From NCBI GenBank assembly GCA_016214955.1, contig JACRMN010000020.1:1-64000 (forward strand): a stretch of DNA of 64,000 nt, written 5' to 3'. Source of the stretch: Deltaproteobacteria bacterium (GTDB lineage Bacteria > Myxococcota > Myxococcia > Myxococcales > Anaeromyxobacteraceae). The position numbers and the translations under genes were made by a program. Below the pieces are notes generated by a model. The model made no database searches, had not been told where the DNA came from, and saw only the letters and a list, made by a program, of their open reading frames with translations. Shown here piece after piece: positions 1 to 10,132 of the stretch. Position 1 is the first letter of the stretch, and the number at the start of each line of letters is the position of its first letter.

Positions 1-1013
1 GGCGCCGCGGCCGGGGCGGGAGCGGGCTCCGGCGGCGCGGCCTGGGCCACCTGCGGCTCGGGAGTGGGCGGCTCGGGCTCGGGCTCCTGGGCCGGCGCCT
101 CGGCCTGGCGGCCGGTGGCAGCGGCTCGGGCGGGAGCGGGCTTGCGCGAGGAGGCCACCTCGCGGCGCGCGGGAGCGGGTGCGGGGCGCGGCGGGGCAGC
201 AGCCGGCCGGGCCGGGCGCGCCGGCGCGGCGGCGCTCGGCTCCAGCTGCGGGGTGGGGGCCTCGAAGGTCACCGGGCCGACGTAGACCTGCGGCGTGAGC
301 AGGCCAGGCGTCTGCTTGGGCGCCGCAGGCCTGGCGGTGCCGCCGGCCTTGCTGCCGCCCGAGCTCTCCCACAGACCGCCGAAGAGCAGGATCACCAGCA
401 CCGCGGGGACCACCGCCACCAGGGCCACCACCAAGCCCCGCCGGCTGCGCGGAGCGGGCTGCCTGGTCTCGCCCACCCGGGCCTCGCCCGAGAGGCCGGG
501 GGTGGGATCGCCGGCCGACGGCTCCAGCAGCGGGGGGGGCACGTAGAGCGTCGCCTGCTGCGGGGCCGGCGGCTGCGGCGCCGAGATCGGGGCCAGGAAG
601 GGCGACGGCGGAAGCGGGGTGAGCTCCCGGGCGGAAGGGTCGGTCAGCGAGGACGTGATGCCGGTCTGCGTGGTGACGACGTCGTTGTCGAGCCGGAACT
701 CCAGGTAGCCGCCGGGCGGCGGGCCGGCGTCGCCGGGGTTGACCACCGAGACCGTCGGCGGCGGCGTCTCGGCGAGAGGGCGCGGGGTGGGCTGGGCCAG
801 GCCTCCGGCCTGGACGCCATTGCCGTTGCTCGAGCGGCGCAGGACCGGCGTGGGAGTCGCCCCCCCGTCGGTCAGGCCCTGCGGGCCGCGCACGATGACG
901 TCGTGCCCGCAGGCCCGGCACTTGAAACGATAGGCGCGGCCCTCGCGGATCTCCTGCCCCGTCGAGTACCGCTTCCCGCAGCGGTCGCACTGGAATTGCA
1001 TGAAGGGCGCCAT
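1..1013 (-). CDS. Zinc-ribbon single-pass membrane protein, C-terminus beyond window
   Basis: Read on the minus strand from ATG at 1013 and still open at base 1, so the C-terminus is missing (at least 337 residues). The N-terminus is an MJ0042-type zinc ribbon with two CxxC pairs (C9/C12 and C32/C35). It is followed by a Pro-rich segment, one hydrophobic helix at about residues 192-214, and a long Ala/Pro/Glu-rich tail. A zinc ribbon ahead of a disordered region and one membrane helix is common in myxobacterial proteins such as AgmX/GltJ of the gliding and TonB-like machinery, but the diagnostic C-terminal domain is outside the window. I see no clear Shine-Dalgarno upstream of the ATG. Existence is well supported; function is not assigned. 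Confidence 0.75.
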   Translation of the reverse strand, partial: MAPFMQFQCDRCGKRYSTGQEIREGRAYRFKCRACGHDVIVRGPQGLTDGGATPTPVLRRSSNGNGVQAGGLAQPTPRPLAETPPPTVSVVNPGDAGPPPGGYLEFRLDNDVVTTQTGITSSLTDPSARELTPLPPSPFLAPISAPQPPAPQQATLYVPPPLLEPSAGDPTPGLSGEARVGETRQPAPRSRRGLVVALVAVVPAVLVILLFGGLWESSGGSKAGGTARPAAPKQTPGLLTPQVYVGPVTFEAPTPQLEPSAAAPARPARPAAAPPRPAPAPARREVASSRKPAPARAAATGRQAEAPAQEPEPEPPTPEPQVAQAAPPEPAPAPAAA

Positions 1014-1128
1014 TCTACTCGCGAGCGGTGGGATGACTCCACTCGGAGGCGGTCGGCCACATTGGGTACGCCCAGGGTGCCGGCTGCCGCAGCCCGCAGG
1101 CGACTCGTCCGGGGGGGTGCCCGCGCTG

Positions 1129-1617
1129 CTAGTCGCGACCGCGCCCGCGGTCGTCGTGGCCGTGGCCGTGGCCGCGGTGCTCCTTCTCCCGCTCGTGACG
1201 CTCCTTGCGGTCCTCCCGCTCCTGGCGCCGCTCCCGCTTCTCCTGCGCCTTCCAGTCCCGGCGGCGGTCCCGCTCCTCGGCCCGCCACTCGCGCCGGGAG
1301 GCGCGCGCCTCGGCCCGGTAGTGCCGGTAGTGGCCGGGCGGAGGCAGCCGCACCAGCGTCTGGGGCACGTAGCGCGGCTCCACGTGGACGAAGCGGGCCT
1401 CCGGCGAGCGGGCCCTGTACCAGACCGGGCCGCGGCGGGTCCAGAACCAGCCGCGGTGGTAGAAGACCTCCTCGTCGTAGGCCTCCACCACCTCGACCCC
1501 GGGCTGGACCACCACCAGGCCGGGCATGGGCGGCAGCGGGATCTGGATGTCGACGTGAACCTGGGCCACGGCGGGAGCCGAGGCGCAGAGCGCCAGGGCG
1601 AAGAGGATCGTGCGCAT
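1129..1617 (-). CDS. Small secreted protein with highly charged tail
   Basis: A 162-residue protein with a signal peptide (MRTILFALALCASAPAVAQ). The mature N-terminus is hydrophobic and acidic. A Tyr/Trp-rich middle (around FYHRGWFWTRRGPVWYRA) resembles the YXWGXW-type short secreted proteins of proteobacteria. The last 60 residues are almost entirely Arg, Glu, Asp, Lys and finally His/Gly, so they are probably disordered or helical and could bind metal or polyanions. Opposite-strand open frames cover the same DNA, but only this frame has a signal peptide and a coherent composition. Function unknown. Confidence 0.7.
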   Translation of the reverse strand: MRTILFALALCASAPAVAQVHVDIQIPLPPMPGLVVVQPGVEVVEAYDEEVFYHRGWFWTRRGPVWYRARSPEARFVHVEPRYVPQTLVRLPPPGHYRHYRAEARASRREWRAEERDRRRDWKAQEKRERRQEREDRKERHEREKEHRGHGHGHDDRGRGRD

Positions 1618-1738
1618 GGCCGGGAAGCTAACCCGGAGCCGGTGGGCCGGCCAGGGGGCGCGGGTGCGTGGATGTGCGTGGGGCGCCGAGGCCGCACGGC
1701 CCCGGCGCCCCGGTCCCCGCAGCCGGGCGGGGCGCTGC

Positions 1739-3004
1739 CTAGAACTTCCAGCCCAGCCCGAGGTCGGCGGCGAGCTGGGACATCGTGGTCTCGTAACTCA
1801 CCAGGCCCTGGCCCGCGGGAGGCGGCGAGGCGCTGGCGCCGGAGAGCTTGGCCTTGGGGGAGTAGCTGACGCCGGCGTTGACCGCCAGGGTCGGCGTGGC
1901 CGCCCAGCCCAGGCCCAGGGAAACGTGGTGCTCGGCGATGGCGGGGAAGACGATGTTCTCGAAGGCGCGCGCCGCGTCGAGCGGCATCTTGCCGTAGTTC
2001 CAGCCGGCGCGGACGGTGAAGGCCGGCGCCACGTCGAAGGCGGCGCCCACCTTCACGACCACCTGGTCCTCCCAGCCCATGTCGAAGGGCAGGGCTCCGG
2101 TGCGCTGGGTGTCGTTCTTGTAGACCGGCTTCTTGTCGCCGTTGGTGTCCGACCAGTTGATCCACTGCACGTCGAGCGCCAGCAGCAGGGCCGGCATGGG
2201 CCGGTAGGCGACCCCGCCCGAGATCACCGCCGGCTGGTCGAAGTCGAGCTGGTCCTTGCCGCCGGGCACGGTGGCGGTGCCGCCCAGGCCGTCCGGAACC
2301 TGGTGCGAGGGGATGTCGAACTCGAAGTTGCCGAAGAAGCTCCTCGACTCGTAGGCCAGGCCGAAGGAGAGCTCCTTCATCGGCGTCAGCTTCACGCCCA
2401 GCGTGGCGCCGTAGCCGTAGGCGTTGGCGGTGTCGTGCTTCACCTGGCCGAAGCCGCTGGCCACGTCGTACTTCATCTGGCCCCACATCACGTTCACCGC
2501 CAGGCCGGCGGAGAACATGTCGTTGGCTTTCCAGGCGATGGCCGGGGCCACCCGCATGTTCTGGTAGGAGGTGAGCGAGGCGCCAGAGTAGAGGTTGGCC
2601 TTGTAGTCCACGCCCATGCCGCCGACGCCGAAGGCGCCCAGGCCGGCGGTGAAGCCGCCGCCCAGCGGCACCACCACGCCCAGGTTCGGGACGGGCGAGC
2701 CGCCGCGATCGGAGGAGAAGGTCGCGCCGGGCTGGTTGACGAAGGGCGGCGCGATGCCGGTGGCCTTGTACTCCACCGAGGGCTGGAACCAGGTGAGGTT
2801 CACGTCGAGCCGGCGGCCGAGCTCGGTGAGGCCCGCCGGGTTGCTGATGGCGGCCGAGGCGTCGAGCGTGGCGCCCACGCCCACGCCGCCCATGCCGTTC
2901 TGCACCGCGCCGAAGCCGGTCATCCGCATGCCGTTGGTGGCCAGCGCCGGCCCAGCGAGGGCGACTGCCGCGGCCGCGACGGCCGCCTTGCCGATCCTGT
3001 TCAT
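1739..3004 (-). CDS. FadL/OmpP1/TodX-family outer membrane transport protein
   Basis: A 421-residue outer-membrane beta-barrel for uptake of hydrophobic substrates such as long-chain fatty acids. The ATG at 3004 is preceded by a strong Shine-Dalgarno (GGAGGGGAG) and starts a signal peptide ending at ALA. The mature protein begins TNGMRMTGFGAVQNGMGG and continues to an NPAGLTEL motif, the FadL hallmark hatch region. The C-terminus ends LGLGWKF, an aromatic-terminated barrel strand. The frame is open further upstream but that part lacks a signal peptide. A sigma-54-type promoter lies about 80 bases upstream, and the next gene upstream encodes a sigma-54 activator in the same orientation, so the pair is probably a regulator-target unit. 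The substrate cannot be told from sequence. Confidence 0.9.
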   Translation of the reverse strand: MNRIGKAAVAAAAVALAGPALATNGMRMTGFGAVQNGMGGVGVGATLDASAAISNPAGLTELGRRLDVNLTWFQPSVEYKATGIAPPFVNQPGATFSSDRGGSPVPNLGVVVPLGGGFTAGLGAFGVGGMGVDYKANLYSGASLTSYQNMRVAPAIAWKANDMFSAGLAVNVMWGQMKYDVASGFGQVKHDTANAYGYGATLGVKLTPMKELSFGLAYESRSFFGNFEFDIPSHQVPDGLGGTATVPGGKDQLDFDQPAVISGGVAYRPMPALLLALDVQWINWSDTNGDKKPVYKNDTQRTGALPFDMGWEDQVVVKVGAAFDVAPAFTVRAGWNYGKMPLDAARAFENIVFPAIAEHHVSLGLGWAATPTLAVNAGVSYSPKAKLSGASASPPPAGQGLVSYETTMSQLAADLGLGWKF

Positions 3005-3085
3005 GTCTCCCCTCCGTTGGTGTTCCCGCGCCGGGCGCGGGCTGCGACGAGACGGCGCGCTCCTGCCGCGCGCCCCATCCGGGAA

Positions 3086-3101
3086 AGCTCGCCCCGTGCC
3101 A
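3086..3101 (-). promoter_or_regulatory. Candidate sigma-54 (-24/-12) promoter of the fadL-type gene
   Basis: On the minus strand the sequence TGGCACGGGGCGAGCT matches TGGCACR-N4-TTGCW at 10 of 12 defined positions and keeps the invariant GG-N10-GC spacing. The predicted transcription start is near 3074, giving a leader of about 70 bases to the ATG at 3004. The gene upstream encodes a GAFTGA-containing sigma-54 activator, which strengthens the call. Confidence 0.7.
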
Positions 3102-3161
3102 GGATCGATCCGCCGTGGTCTTGGCATGTTAGGCGCTGACGGTCGTCGCCTGCGCCGCCCG

Positions 3162-3182
3162 GTTGCAACACCAGGTTGCGAC
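3162..3182. promoter_or_regulatory. Paired GTTGCRAC palindromes, likely activator-binding enhancer
   Basis: GTTGCAAC at 3162-3169 is a perfect 8-bp palindrome. A near-identical copy, GTTGCGAC, follows at 3175-3182, 13 bp centre to centre. The pair lies 60-100 bp upstream of the sigma-54 promoter, between it and the activator gene. That is the usual place for the upstream activating sequence of an enhancer-binding protein with a Fis-type helix-turn-helix. Binding is inferred. Confidence 0.45.
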
Positions 3183-3193
3183 GTCATGTCTCG

Positions 3194-4603
<1,410 letters not shown>

Positions 4604-4663
4604 CGGAAACCCCCGTTCCTCGCGCCGCGCCCCGGGCCCGCGGTGCGGCCCTTGAACGGGGCT

Positions 4664-4692
4664 TTGACTCCCCGGCAGCGCCCGCCTAGCTT
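4664..4692 (+). promoter_or_regulatory. Sigma-70-type promoter of the OPT transporter
   Basis: TTGACT at 4664-4669, a 17-base spacer and TAGCTT at 4687-4692. The -35 matches the consensus at five of six positions and the spacing is optimal. The predicted start near 4699 gives a leader of about 45 bases that includes AGAGGA ahead of the ATG at 4745. Confidence 0.6.
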
Positions 4693-4744
4693 CGGCCCGA
4701 CCGCCGTCCCCTGAAGCATCCCCGCTCCAGAGGAATCACCGCCC

Positions 4745-7030
4745 ATGAGCCAGAGCCCCGAGCCCCGCCCGGCCGCCTTCCACCCCTACATCGCGGCCGA
4801 GACCCAGATGCCCGAGCTCACGCTCCGGGCGGTGATCACCGGCACCATCCTGGGCATCGTCTTCGGCGCCTCCTCCCTCTACCTGGTGCTCAAGGTCGGC
4901 CTCACCGTCAGCGCCTCCATCCCGGTGGCCGTCATCTCCATCACCCTCTTCAAGCTGCTGGGGAAGGTGGGGGTGAAGGAAGCCACCATCCTCGAGAACA
5001 ACATCGTCCAGACCGCCGGCTCGGCGGGCGAGTCGATCGCCTTCGGCGTGGGCGTCACCATGCCGGCCATCCTCATCCTCGGCTTCGACCTGGAGCTGAC
5101 GCGGGTGATGCTGGTGGCGGTGCTGGGCGGCCTGCTCGGCATCCTGATGATGGTGCCGCTGCGGCGCGCGCTCATCGTCCAGCAGCACGGCAAGCTCAAG
5201 TACCCCGAGGGCACCGCCTGCGCCGAGGTGCTCAAGGCCGGCGCCTCGCCCGAGTCGCGGGCCGCGGCCTCGCAGGCGGCGCGCGACGAGGAGGCCCAGG
5301 GGCCGAAGCAGGGGCTCTCCGCCCGCACCATCTTCACCGGCTTCGGCATCGGGCTCGCCTACAAGACGGCGATGGTGGCCCTCAAGGGCTGGAAGGACAC
5401 GCCCGGCGCGGTGTTCGGCAAGCCCTTCCAGGCCGGCTCGGTGGCCATGGAGATCTCCCCCGAGCTGCTGGGCGTGGGCTACATCATCGGCCCGCGCATC
5501 TCGGCCACCATGGCGGCCGGCGGCGTGCTCGCCTACCTGGTCCTCATCCCGCTCATCAAGTTCTTCGGCGAGGGGCTGGCCGGCCCGCTCGAGCCCGGCA
5601 GCATCCCCATCGCCAAGATGGGCCCCAACCAGATCCGCGGCGCCTACGTGCTCTACATCGGCGCCGGGGCGGTGGCCGCCGGCGGCATCATCAGCCTGAT
5701 CCGATCCCTGCCCACCATCTGGCACGGGCTGCGCGAGGGGCTCCGCGACGTGGCCGGGCCGCGCGCCGCCGGCGAGGCCCGGCGCACCGACCGCGACATC
5801 CACATGAAGTGGGTCTTCGGCGGCATCGTGGCGCTGATCGTGGCCATCCTGCTGGCCCGCCCGCTCCACATGAACCTGCTGGGCGCGGTGCTCATCGTCG
5901 TCACCGGCTTCCTCTTCGTCACCGTCTCCAGCCGCCTCACCGGCGAGATCGGCTCCTCCTCCAACCCCATCTCCGGGATGACGGTGGCCACGCTCCTGCT
6001 CACCTGCCTGGTGTTCCTGGTGGTGGGCTGGACGGGCGGCGGCTACTACGTCACCGCCCTCTCGGTGGGCGCCATCGTCTGCATCGCCGCCTCCAACGGC
6101 GGGACCACCTCGCAGGATCTCAAGACCGGCTACCTGGTGGGCGGCACCCCGCGGCTCCAGCAGATCGCCATCCTGGTGGGCGCGCTGGCCTCGGCGCTGG
6201 TGCTCGGCCCCATCCTGCTCAAGCTCAACGACGCCGCCACCGTCTACGTCCCCGTCGCCCAGGTGGCGCCCGCCGGCCTCGGCACCGACGTGGCCAGGCT
6301 GCCCCCGGCCCGCGAGGCGCTGCAGGGCGTGCAGGCCCGCGGCGACGGCAACAGCTATCGGGTCTGGCACAAGACCGACGACGCCGGCGGCCCGGCCGGC
6401 AAGTACCTGGTGGACGACGCCGGCAAGGCGGTGTGGCTCGCCGACCCGGGCATCAACGGCACCCACAGCAAGCGGCCCGACGGCAGCGAGGTGAAGAAGT
6501 TCGACGCGCCCAAGGCCACGCTGATGTCGTACATCATCAAGGGCATCCTCGACCGCAAGCTGCCCTGGGGGCTGGTGCTGTTCGGGGTGATGATCGCGCT
6601 GGTGCTGGAGCTTGCCGGGGTGCCGTCGCTCGCCTTCGCGGTGGGCGTCTACCTGCCGCTCTCCTCCTCCTCGCCCATCCTGGTGGGCGGCGCGGTGCGC
6701 TGGCTCGTCGACAGGGCGCGGCGCAAGGAGGTCGCGCACCTCCAGCTCTCCGAGGACCAGCTGGCCGCCGACGCCGACAAGAGCCCGGGGGTGCTCATGG
6801 CCTCGGGCTACATCGCCGGCGGCGCCATCGCCGGCATCGTCATCGCCTTCATGGCCGGCCTGCTCGAGGACGTGGACGCGGCGCTGGCCCGGTGGTCCAC
6901 GGCCCACAACCCCTTCTTCGAGGGGCCGGCCGCCGACCTGCTGGCGCTCCTGCCCTTCGGCGCGCTGACGGCCTTCCTCCTGCTGGTGGGATGGGAGAAG
7001 CTCCTCTCCGCCCGCAAGGCCCCGGGCTAG
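4745..7030 (+). CDS. OPT family oligopeptide transporter
   Basis: A 761-residue inner-membrane transporter of the oligopeptide transporter (OPT) family, which imports small peptides or metal-chelator complexes using the proton gradient. Hydrophobic helices run along the whole length. Family-typical stretches include the N-terminal PELTLRAVITGTILGIVFG and YPEGTACAEVLKAG around residues 155-170. A hydrophilic insert of about 100 residues (~500-600, with DGNSYRVWHKTDD) separates the later helices and probably lies outside the membrane; this insert is typical of the bacterial OPT subgroup. ATG at 4745 has AGAGGA upstream and its own promoter. The cyclase gene follows after 78 bases and could be co-transcribed. 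Confidence 0.92.
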   Translation: MSQSPEPRPAAFHPYIAAETQMPELTLRAVITGTILGIVFGASSLYLVLKVGLTVSASIPVAVISITLFKLLGKVGVKEATILENNIVQTAGSAGESIAFGVGVTMPAILILGFDLELTRVMLVAVLGGLLGILMMVPLRRALIVQQHGKLKYPEGTACAEVLKAGASPESRAAASQAARDEEAQGPKQGLSARTIFTGFGIGLAYKTAMVALKGWKDTPGAVFGKPFQAGSVAMEISPELLGVGYIIGPRISATMAAGGVLAYLVLIPLIKFFGEGLAGPLEPGSIPIAKMGPNQIRGAYVLYIGAGAVAAGGIISLIRSLPTIWHGLREGLRDVAGPRAAGEARRTDRDIHMKWVFGGIVALIVAILLARPLHMNLLGAVLIVVTGFLFVTVSSRLTGEIGSSSNPISGMTVATLLLTCLVFLVVGWTGGGYYVTALSVGAIVCIAASNGGTTSQDLKTGYLVGGTPRLQQIAILVGALASALVLGPILLKLNDAATVYVPVAQVAPAGLGTDVARLPPAREALQGVQARGDGNSYRVWHKTDDAGGPAGKYLVDDAGKAVWLADPGINGTHSKRPDGSEVKKFDAPKATLMSYIIKGILDRKLPWGLVLFGVMIALVLELAGVPSLAFAVGVYLPLSSSSPILVGGAVRWLVDRARRKEVAHLQLSEDQLAADADKSPGVLMASGYIAGGAIAGIVIAFMAGLLEDVDAALARWSTAHNPFFEGPAADLLALLPFGALTAFLLLVGWEKLLSARKAPG

Positions 7031-7108
7031 CCTGGCGGCGTGGGGCTGGTCACGGCCCCCGCCGCGGCGTATCCAGGGAGGCAGGGGGAGACGGGAAAAG
7101 GGAGACTC

Positions 7109-8710
7109 TTGGCCGAGCTCTTCATCCTCAACGGCCGCAAGGGCGGCACCGTCTTCCTCCTCGCCGGCGACCGCACCCTCGTCGGCCGCTCGCCCGAGTG
7201 CACCGTCTGCGTCGACGACTCCTGGATCTCGAGCCGCCACGCCTACCTGGAGATGCGCGGCGGACAGCTCTGGGTGGTGGACCTCGACAGCCGCAACGGC
7301 ACCTACGTGGGCGAGGAGCAGGTGCGCGAGGCCCGCCTCAAGGACGGCGACCGCGTCAGCTTCGGGCGCACCGAGGCCAAGGTCCGGCTCACCGCCGCCC
7401 GCCCCGCCTCCCGGGCGCTGCCCCCCGGGGCCACGATGATGCGGGTGCTGGCCCACGCCCCGCCGCCGCGCGCCCCTGCGGCGCCGGCCGCCCCGGGGCC
7501 GACCCCGCCGCCCGGGCTCACGCCGCCCCCGGCGCCGCGCCCGCCGCCCGCTCCCGACGCCGGCCGACGCCAGGTGGCCGTGCTCCACGCCATCGCCCGC
7601 TCCCTCTCCGAGGCCGCGGGCCTGGGCGACGGGCTGCAGCGCATGCTGGAGGCGCTGGCCGAGGCGCTGCGCGCGCCGCGGGCGCTCCTGCTCATGCCCG
7701 ACGAGCACGGCGAGATGGCGCCCAAGGCCCACCTGCCGCCGCCGCCCGGCCCGCCGCCGCGCCACTCGGCCACCATCGTCGAGGCCGCCATCCAGGCCCG
7801 CGCCGGCATCATCAGCAACGACGCCCAGGCCGACGCCCGCTTCGCCCAGGCCGGCTCCATCTTCATGGAGAACATCCGCTCGGCGCTCTGCGTGCCCATC
7901 TGGGCGGAGCAGCGCGTGCTCGGGGCGCTGCTGTTCGACAGGCACATCGGCGACCCCTTCCAGGAGGAGGAGCTGGAGCTGGCCACGGTGGCCGCCTACC
8001 AGGTGGCGCTGGCCATCGAGCGGGAGCGGTTCCTGGAGCACTCGCGGGTGGCCGAGGCCCAGCGCCGCAAGCTGCTGCGCCACTTCTCGCCCGACGTGGC
8101 GGCGCTGGTGCTGGCCCAGGAGGAGCAGGCGGCCGACGACCCCCTCGCCCCCCAGGTGCGCGACGGCGTCACCATCCTCTTCTCCGACGTGCGCGGCTTC
8201 ACCCGCATGACCGAGCGGCTGCCGGCCCTGGAGCTGGCCCAGCTGCTGCGCGAGTACTTCCACCAGATGACGCTGGCGGTCTTCGAGGAGCGCGGCACCC
8301 TCGACAAGTTCATCGGCGACGGGCTCATGGCCATCTTCGGCGCGCCGGTGGCCCAGCCCGATGGGCCGCTGCGGGCGGTGCGCTGCGCCTCCCTGATGCT
8401 GGCGCGGCTGCAGGCCCTCAACGAGCGGCTGCCGGCCGACCGGCAGATCGCCATCCGCATCGGCGTCAACACCGGCCGCGTGGTGGCCGGCAGCCTGGGC
8501 TCGCCGGAGCGCATGGAGTTCACGGTGCTGGGCGACGCCGTCAACGTGGCCTCGCGCCTCGAGTCCATCGCCGGCCCCTCCTCGGTGCTGGTGGGGCGCG
8601 CCACCTTCGAGGCCACGCAGCACGCCTTCCGCTATCGGGAGCTCGGGCCGCAGCAGGTGAAGGGGCGCGAGGCCAAGGTGGAGGCCTTCGAGCTCCTGGG
8701 GCCGAGGTGA
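7109..8710 (+). CDS. FHA-GAF-class III adenylate/guanylate cyclase
   Basis: A 533-residue signalling enzyme from TTG at 7109, chosen because AAGGGAG precedes it and the protein then begins directly with the FHA fold. An upstream GTG at 7040 is in frame but adds only linker-like residues. Residues 1-95 are an FHA domain (GRS at 26-28, SSRH at 41-44, NG at 63-64) that reads phosphothreonine. A Pro-rich linker follows, then a GAF domain at about 165-325. The class III cyclase domain (~345-530) has FSDVRGF with the metal aspartate near 360, the second aspartate in KFIGDGLMAIFG, and the LGDAVNVASRLE segment. It probably makes cAMP in response to a ligand and a kinase partner. Both inputs are inferred from the domains. 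Confidence 0.9.
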   Translation: MAELFILNGRKGGTVFLLAGDRTLVGRSPECTVCVDDSWISSRHAYLEMRGGQLWVVDLDSRNGTYVGEEQVREARLKDGDRVSFGRTEAKVRLTAARPASRALPPGATMMRVLAHAPPPRAPAAPAAPGPTPPPGLTPPPAPRPPPAPDAGRRQVAVLHAIARSLSEAAGLGDGLQRMLEALAEALRAPRALLLMPDEHGEMAPKAHLPPPPGPPPRHSATIVEAAIQARAGIISNDAQADARFAQAGSIFMENIRSALCVPIWAEQRVLGALLFDRHIGDPFQEEELELATVAAYQVALAIERERFLEHSRVAEAQRRKLLRHFSPDVAALVLAQEEQAADDPLAPQVRDGVTILFSDVRGFTRMTERLPALELAQLLREYFHQMTLAVFEERGTLDKFIGDGLMAIFGAPVAQPDGPLRAVRCASLMLARLQALNERLPADRQIAIRIGVNTGRVVAGSLGSPERMEFTVLGDAVNVASRLESIAGPSSVLVGRATFEATQHAFRYRELGPQQVKGREAKVEAFELLGPR

Positions 8711-8760
8711 AGGGCTCCTTCCCGAGGCCTGCAGCCCGAAGCCCTGCCGTCCATCGCGAA

Positions 8761-9681
8761 TCACTTGGAGGCGAGGCTCGCCAGCTCGATCCCCAGCGCC
8801 CGCGCCACCGCCAGCAGGTCCGCGGGCAGCGGCGCCTCGAAGCGGAGCGGCGCGCCGGTGAGCGGGTGGGGCAGCTCCAGCCGCAGGGCGTGGAGCATGA
8901 CCCGCGGCACCGCCAGCTCCAGCAGGCGGCGCGGGCCGCCGTAGCGGGCGTCGCCGAGGAGCGGCGCGCCCAGGTGGGCCAGGTGCACGCGGATCTGGTG
9001 GGTGCGCCCGGTCTCGGGCCGGGCCTCCACCGCCGCCTCGCCGGAGGGGCCCACCGCCAGCGTGCGCCAGCCGGTGACCGCCGGCTCGCCGGACGGCAGC
9101 ACCATGCGCCGCCCCGGCCGCCGCGGATCGGGGCCGAGCGGCAGGTCGATGCGCCCCTCGGGCGGCGAGGGGGCGCGGGCGCAGAGCGCCAGGTAGCGCT
9201 TGGCCGCCGTGCCCTCGCGGAAGGCCAGCGACAGCGCCGCCGCGGCCTCGCGGGTGCGGGCCAGCACCACCGCGCCCGAGGTCTCGCGGTCGAGCCGGTG
9301 GACCGGCAGCACCGGCCCGCCCAGGAGCTGGGCGGCGAGCTCCGGCAGGTGACCGCGGTCGGAGGTGAGGGTGGGCTGGGAGGGGACGCCGGCCGGCTTG
9401 TCGAAGGCGGCCAGCGCCTCGTCGGCGTAGAGCAGGCGCGAGCGGTCGAGGGCGGCGGCCGCGGCGGGGGCGCGGCCCGCCTCCTCGAGGTGCACCTCCA
9501 CGCGGTCGCCGGCGCGCACCGCGCGGCTGGCCGTCTTGCAGCGCTTGCCGGAGAGGAAGACGCCGCCGCGATCCAGGGCCCGCCGCGCCTCGCCGCGGGA
9601 GATGCCGCCGCGGGCGGCGATGAACCGGTCGAGCCGTTCGCCCTCGTCGGCCCCGGCGGCGCGCAGCGAGAGCTTCTTCAA
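8761..9681 (-). CDS. RluA-family 23S rRNA/tRNA pseudouridine synthase
   Basis: A 306-residue RNA-modifying enzyme that converts specific uridines to pseudouridine. An S4 RNA-binding domain occupies residues ~14-65 (ERLDRFIA, GISRGEARRALDRGGV). The catalytic motif HRLDRETSG is at 128-136, with nucleophile Asp131. GRTHQIRVHLAHLG and LLGDARYGG are further RluA signatures. The RNA target cannot be assigned from sequence. The gene lies downstream of the FmdB-type gene on the same strand (78-base gap) and may share its promoter. It converges with the cyclase gene. Confidence 0.92.
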   Translation of the reverse strand: MKKLSLRAAGADEGERLDRFIAARGGISRGEARRALDRGGVFLSGKRCKTASRAVRAGDRVEVHLEEAGRAPAAAAALDRSRLLYADEALAAFDKPAGVPSQPTLTSDRGHLPELAAQLLGGPVLPVHRLDRETSGAVVLARTREAAAALSLAFREGTAAKRYLALCARAPSPPEGRIDLPLGPDPRRPGRRMVLPSGEPAVTGWRTLAVGPSGEAAVEARPETGRTHQIRVHLAHLGAPLLGDARYGGPRRLLELAVPRVMLHALRLELPHPLTGAPLRFEAPLPADLLAVARALGIELASLASK

Positions 9682-9759
9682 GCGGAGTTGCTTCCGGGGT
9701 CGCGGCCCCCGCCCCGGGAACGGCCACTTCCGGGCGGCCTCGCGATCGCGCCCGGCCGC

Positions 9760-10008
9760 TCAGGCATCGGCAGCCGGGCAGGAGGCGCAGGCGCTCGACG
9801 AGCCCTTCTCGGGCTTGTCGCACGAGGGGGCCGAGGCCTTGTAGTCGGTCTGGTAGAAGCCCGAGCCCTTGAAGGCGAAGTTGCCGGCGCTCATGACCTT
9901 GTGCACGCGCGAGCCGCAGGTCGCGTGGGTCCGTAGGGGCGAGTCGCCGATCTTCTGCAGCGTCTCGAACCGCCCGCACTTGGGGCACTCGTACTCGTAA
10001 AGCGGCAT
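9760..10008 (-). CDS. FmdB family zinc-ribbon protein, variant ligand set
   Basis: An 82-residue small zinc-ribbon protein beginning MPLYEYECPKCG, the hallmark of FmdB/putative regulatory proteins. C8 and C11 form the first knuckle. The second knuckle, normally CPxCG, reads HATCGSRV, so a histidine takes the place of one cysteine. A Cys-rich tail (SSSACASCPAADA) ends the protein. Family members are widespread and are proposed to be regulatory or nucleic-acid associated; function is not established. It has a promoter with a perfect -35 box and a GGGAG ribosome binding site. Confidence 0.85.
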   Translation of the reverse strand: MPLYEYECPKCGRFETLQKIGDSPLRTHATCGSRVHKVMSAGNFAFKGSGFYQTDYKASAPSCDKPEKGSSSACASCPAADA

Positions 10009-10029
10009 GGCGAAAGTCTCCCGGGGGGC

Positions 10030-10057
10030 AAGTTAAGCGGCGGCGCGCGCCTGTCAA
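10030..10057 (-). promoter_or_regulatory. Sigma-70-type promoter of the fmdB-type gene
   Basis: On the minus strand TTGACA (10052-10057, a perfect -35) is followed by a 16-base spacer and TAACTT (10030-10035). The ATG at 10008 is about 20 bases downstream, with GGGAG in between. Probably drives both the zinc-ribbon gene and the pseudouridine synthase gene. Confidence 0.55.
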
Positions 10058-10108
10058 GCAGTCGGAGCCGGAGACTGCCAGCCCGGGTTCGGTGCTCCGG
10101 CGCAGATG

Positions 10109-10117
10109 TGCTAGAAA
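10109..10117 (+). promoter_or_regulatory. Weak extended -10 upstream of the 470-residue protein
   Basis: TGCTAGAAA (TG at 10109-10110, hexamer TAGAAA at 10112-10117) resembles an extended -10 element. No convincing -35 box is seen. It would give a leader of only about 10 bases before ATG 10133. Confidence 0.3.
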
Positions 10118-10132
10118 ACAGGCGATTTTTGC

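Noticed and set aside
8711-8760. Terminator between the cyclase and pseudouridine synthase genes
   Set aside because: Only a five-base GGGCT/AGCCC pairing with a long loop and no T tract.
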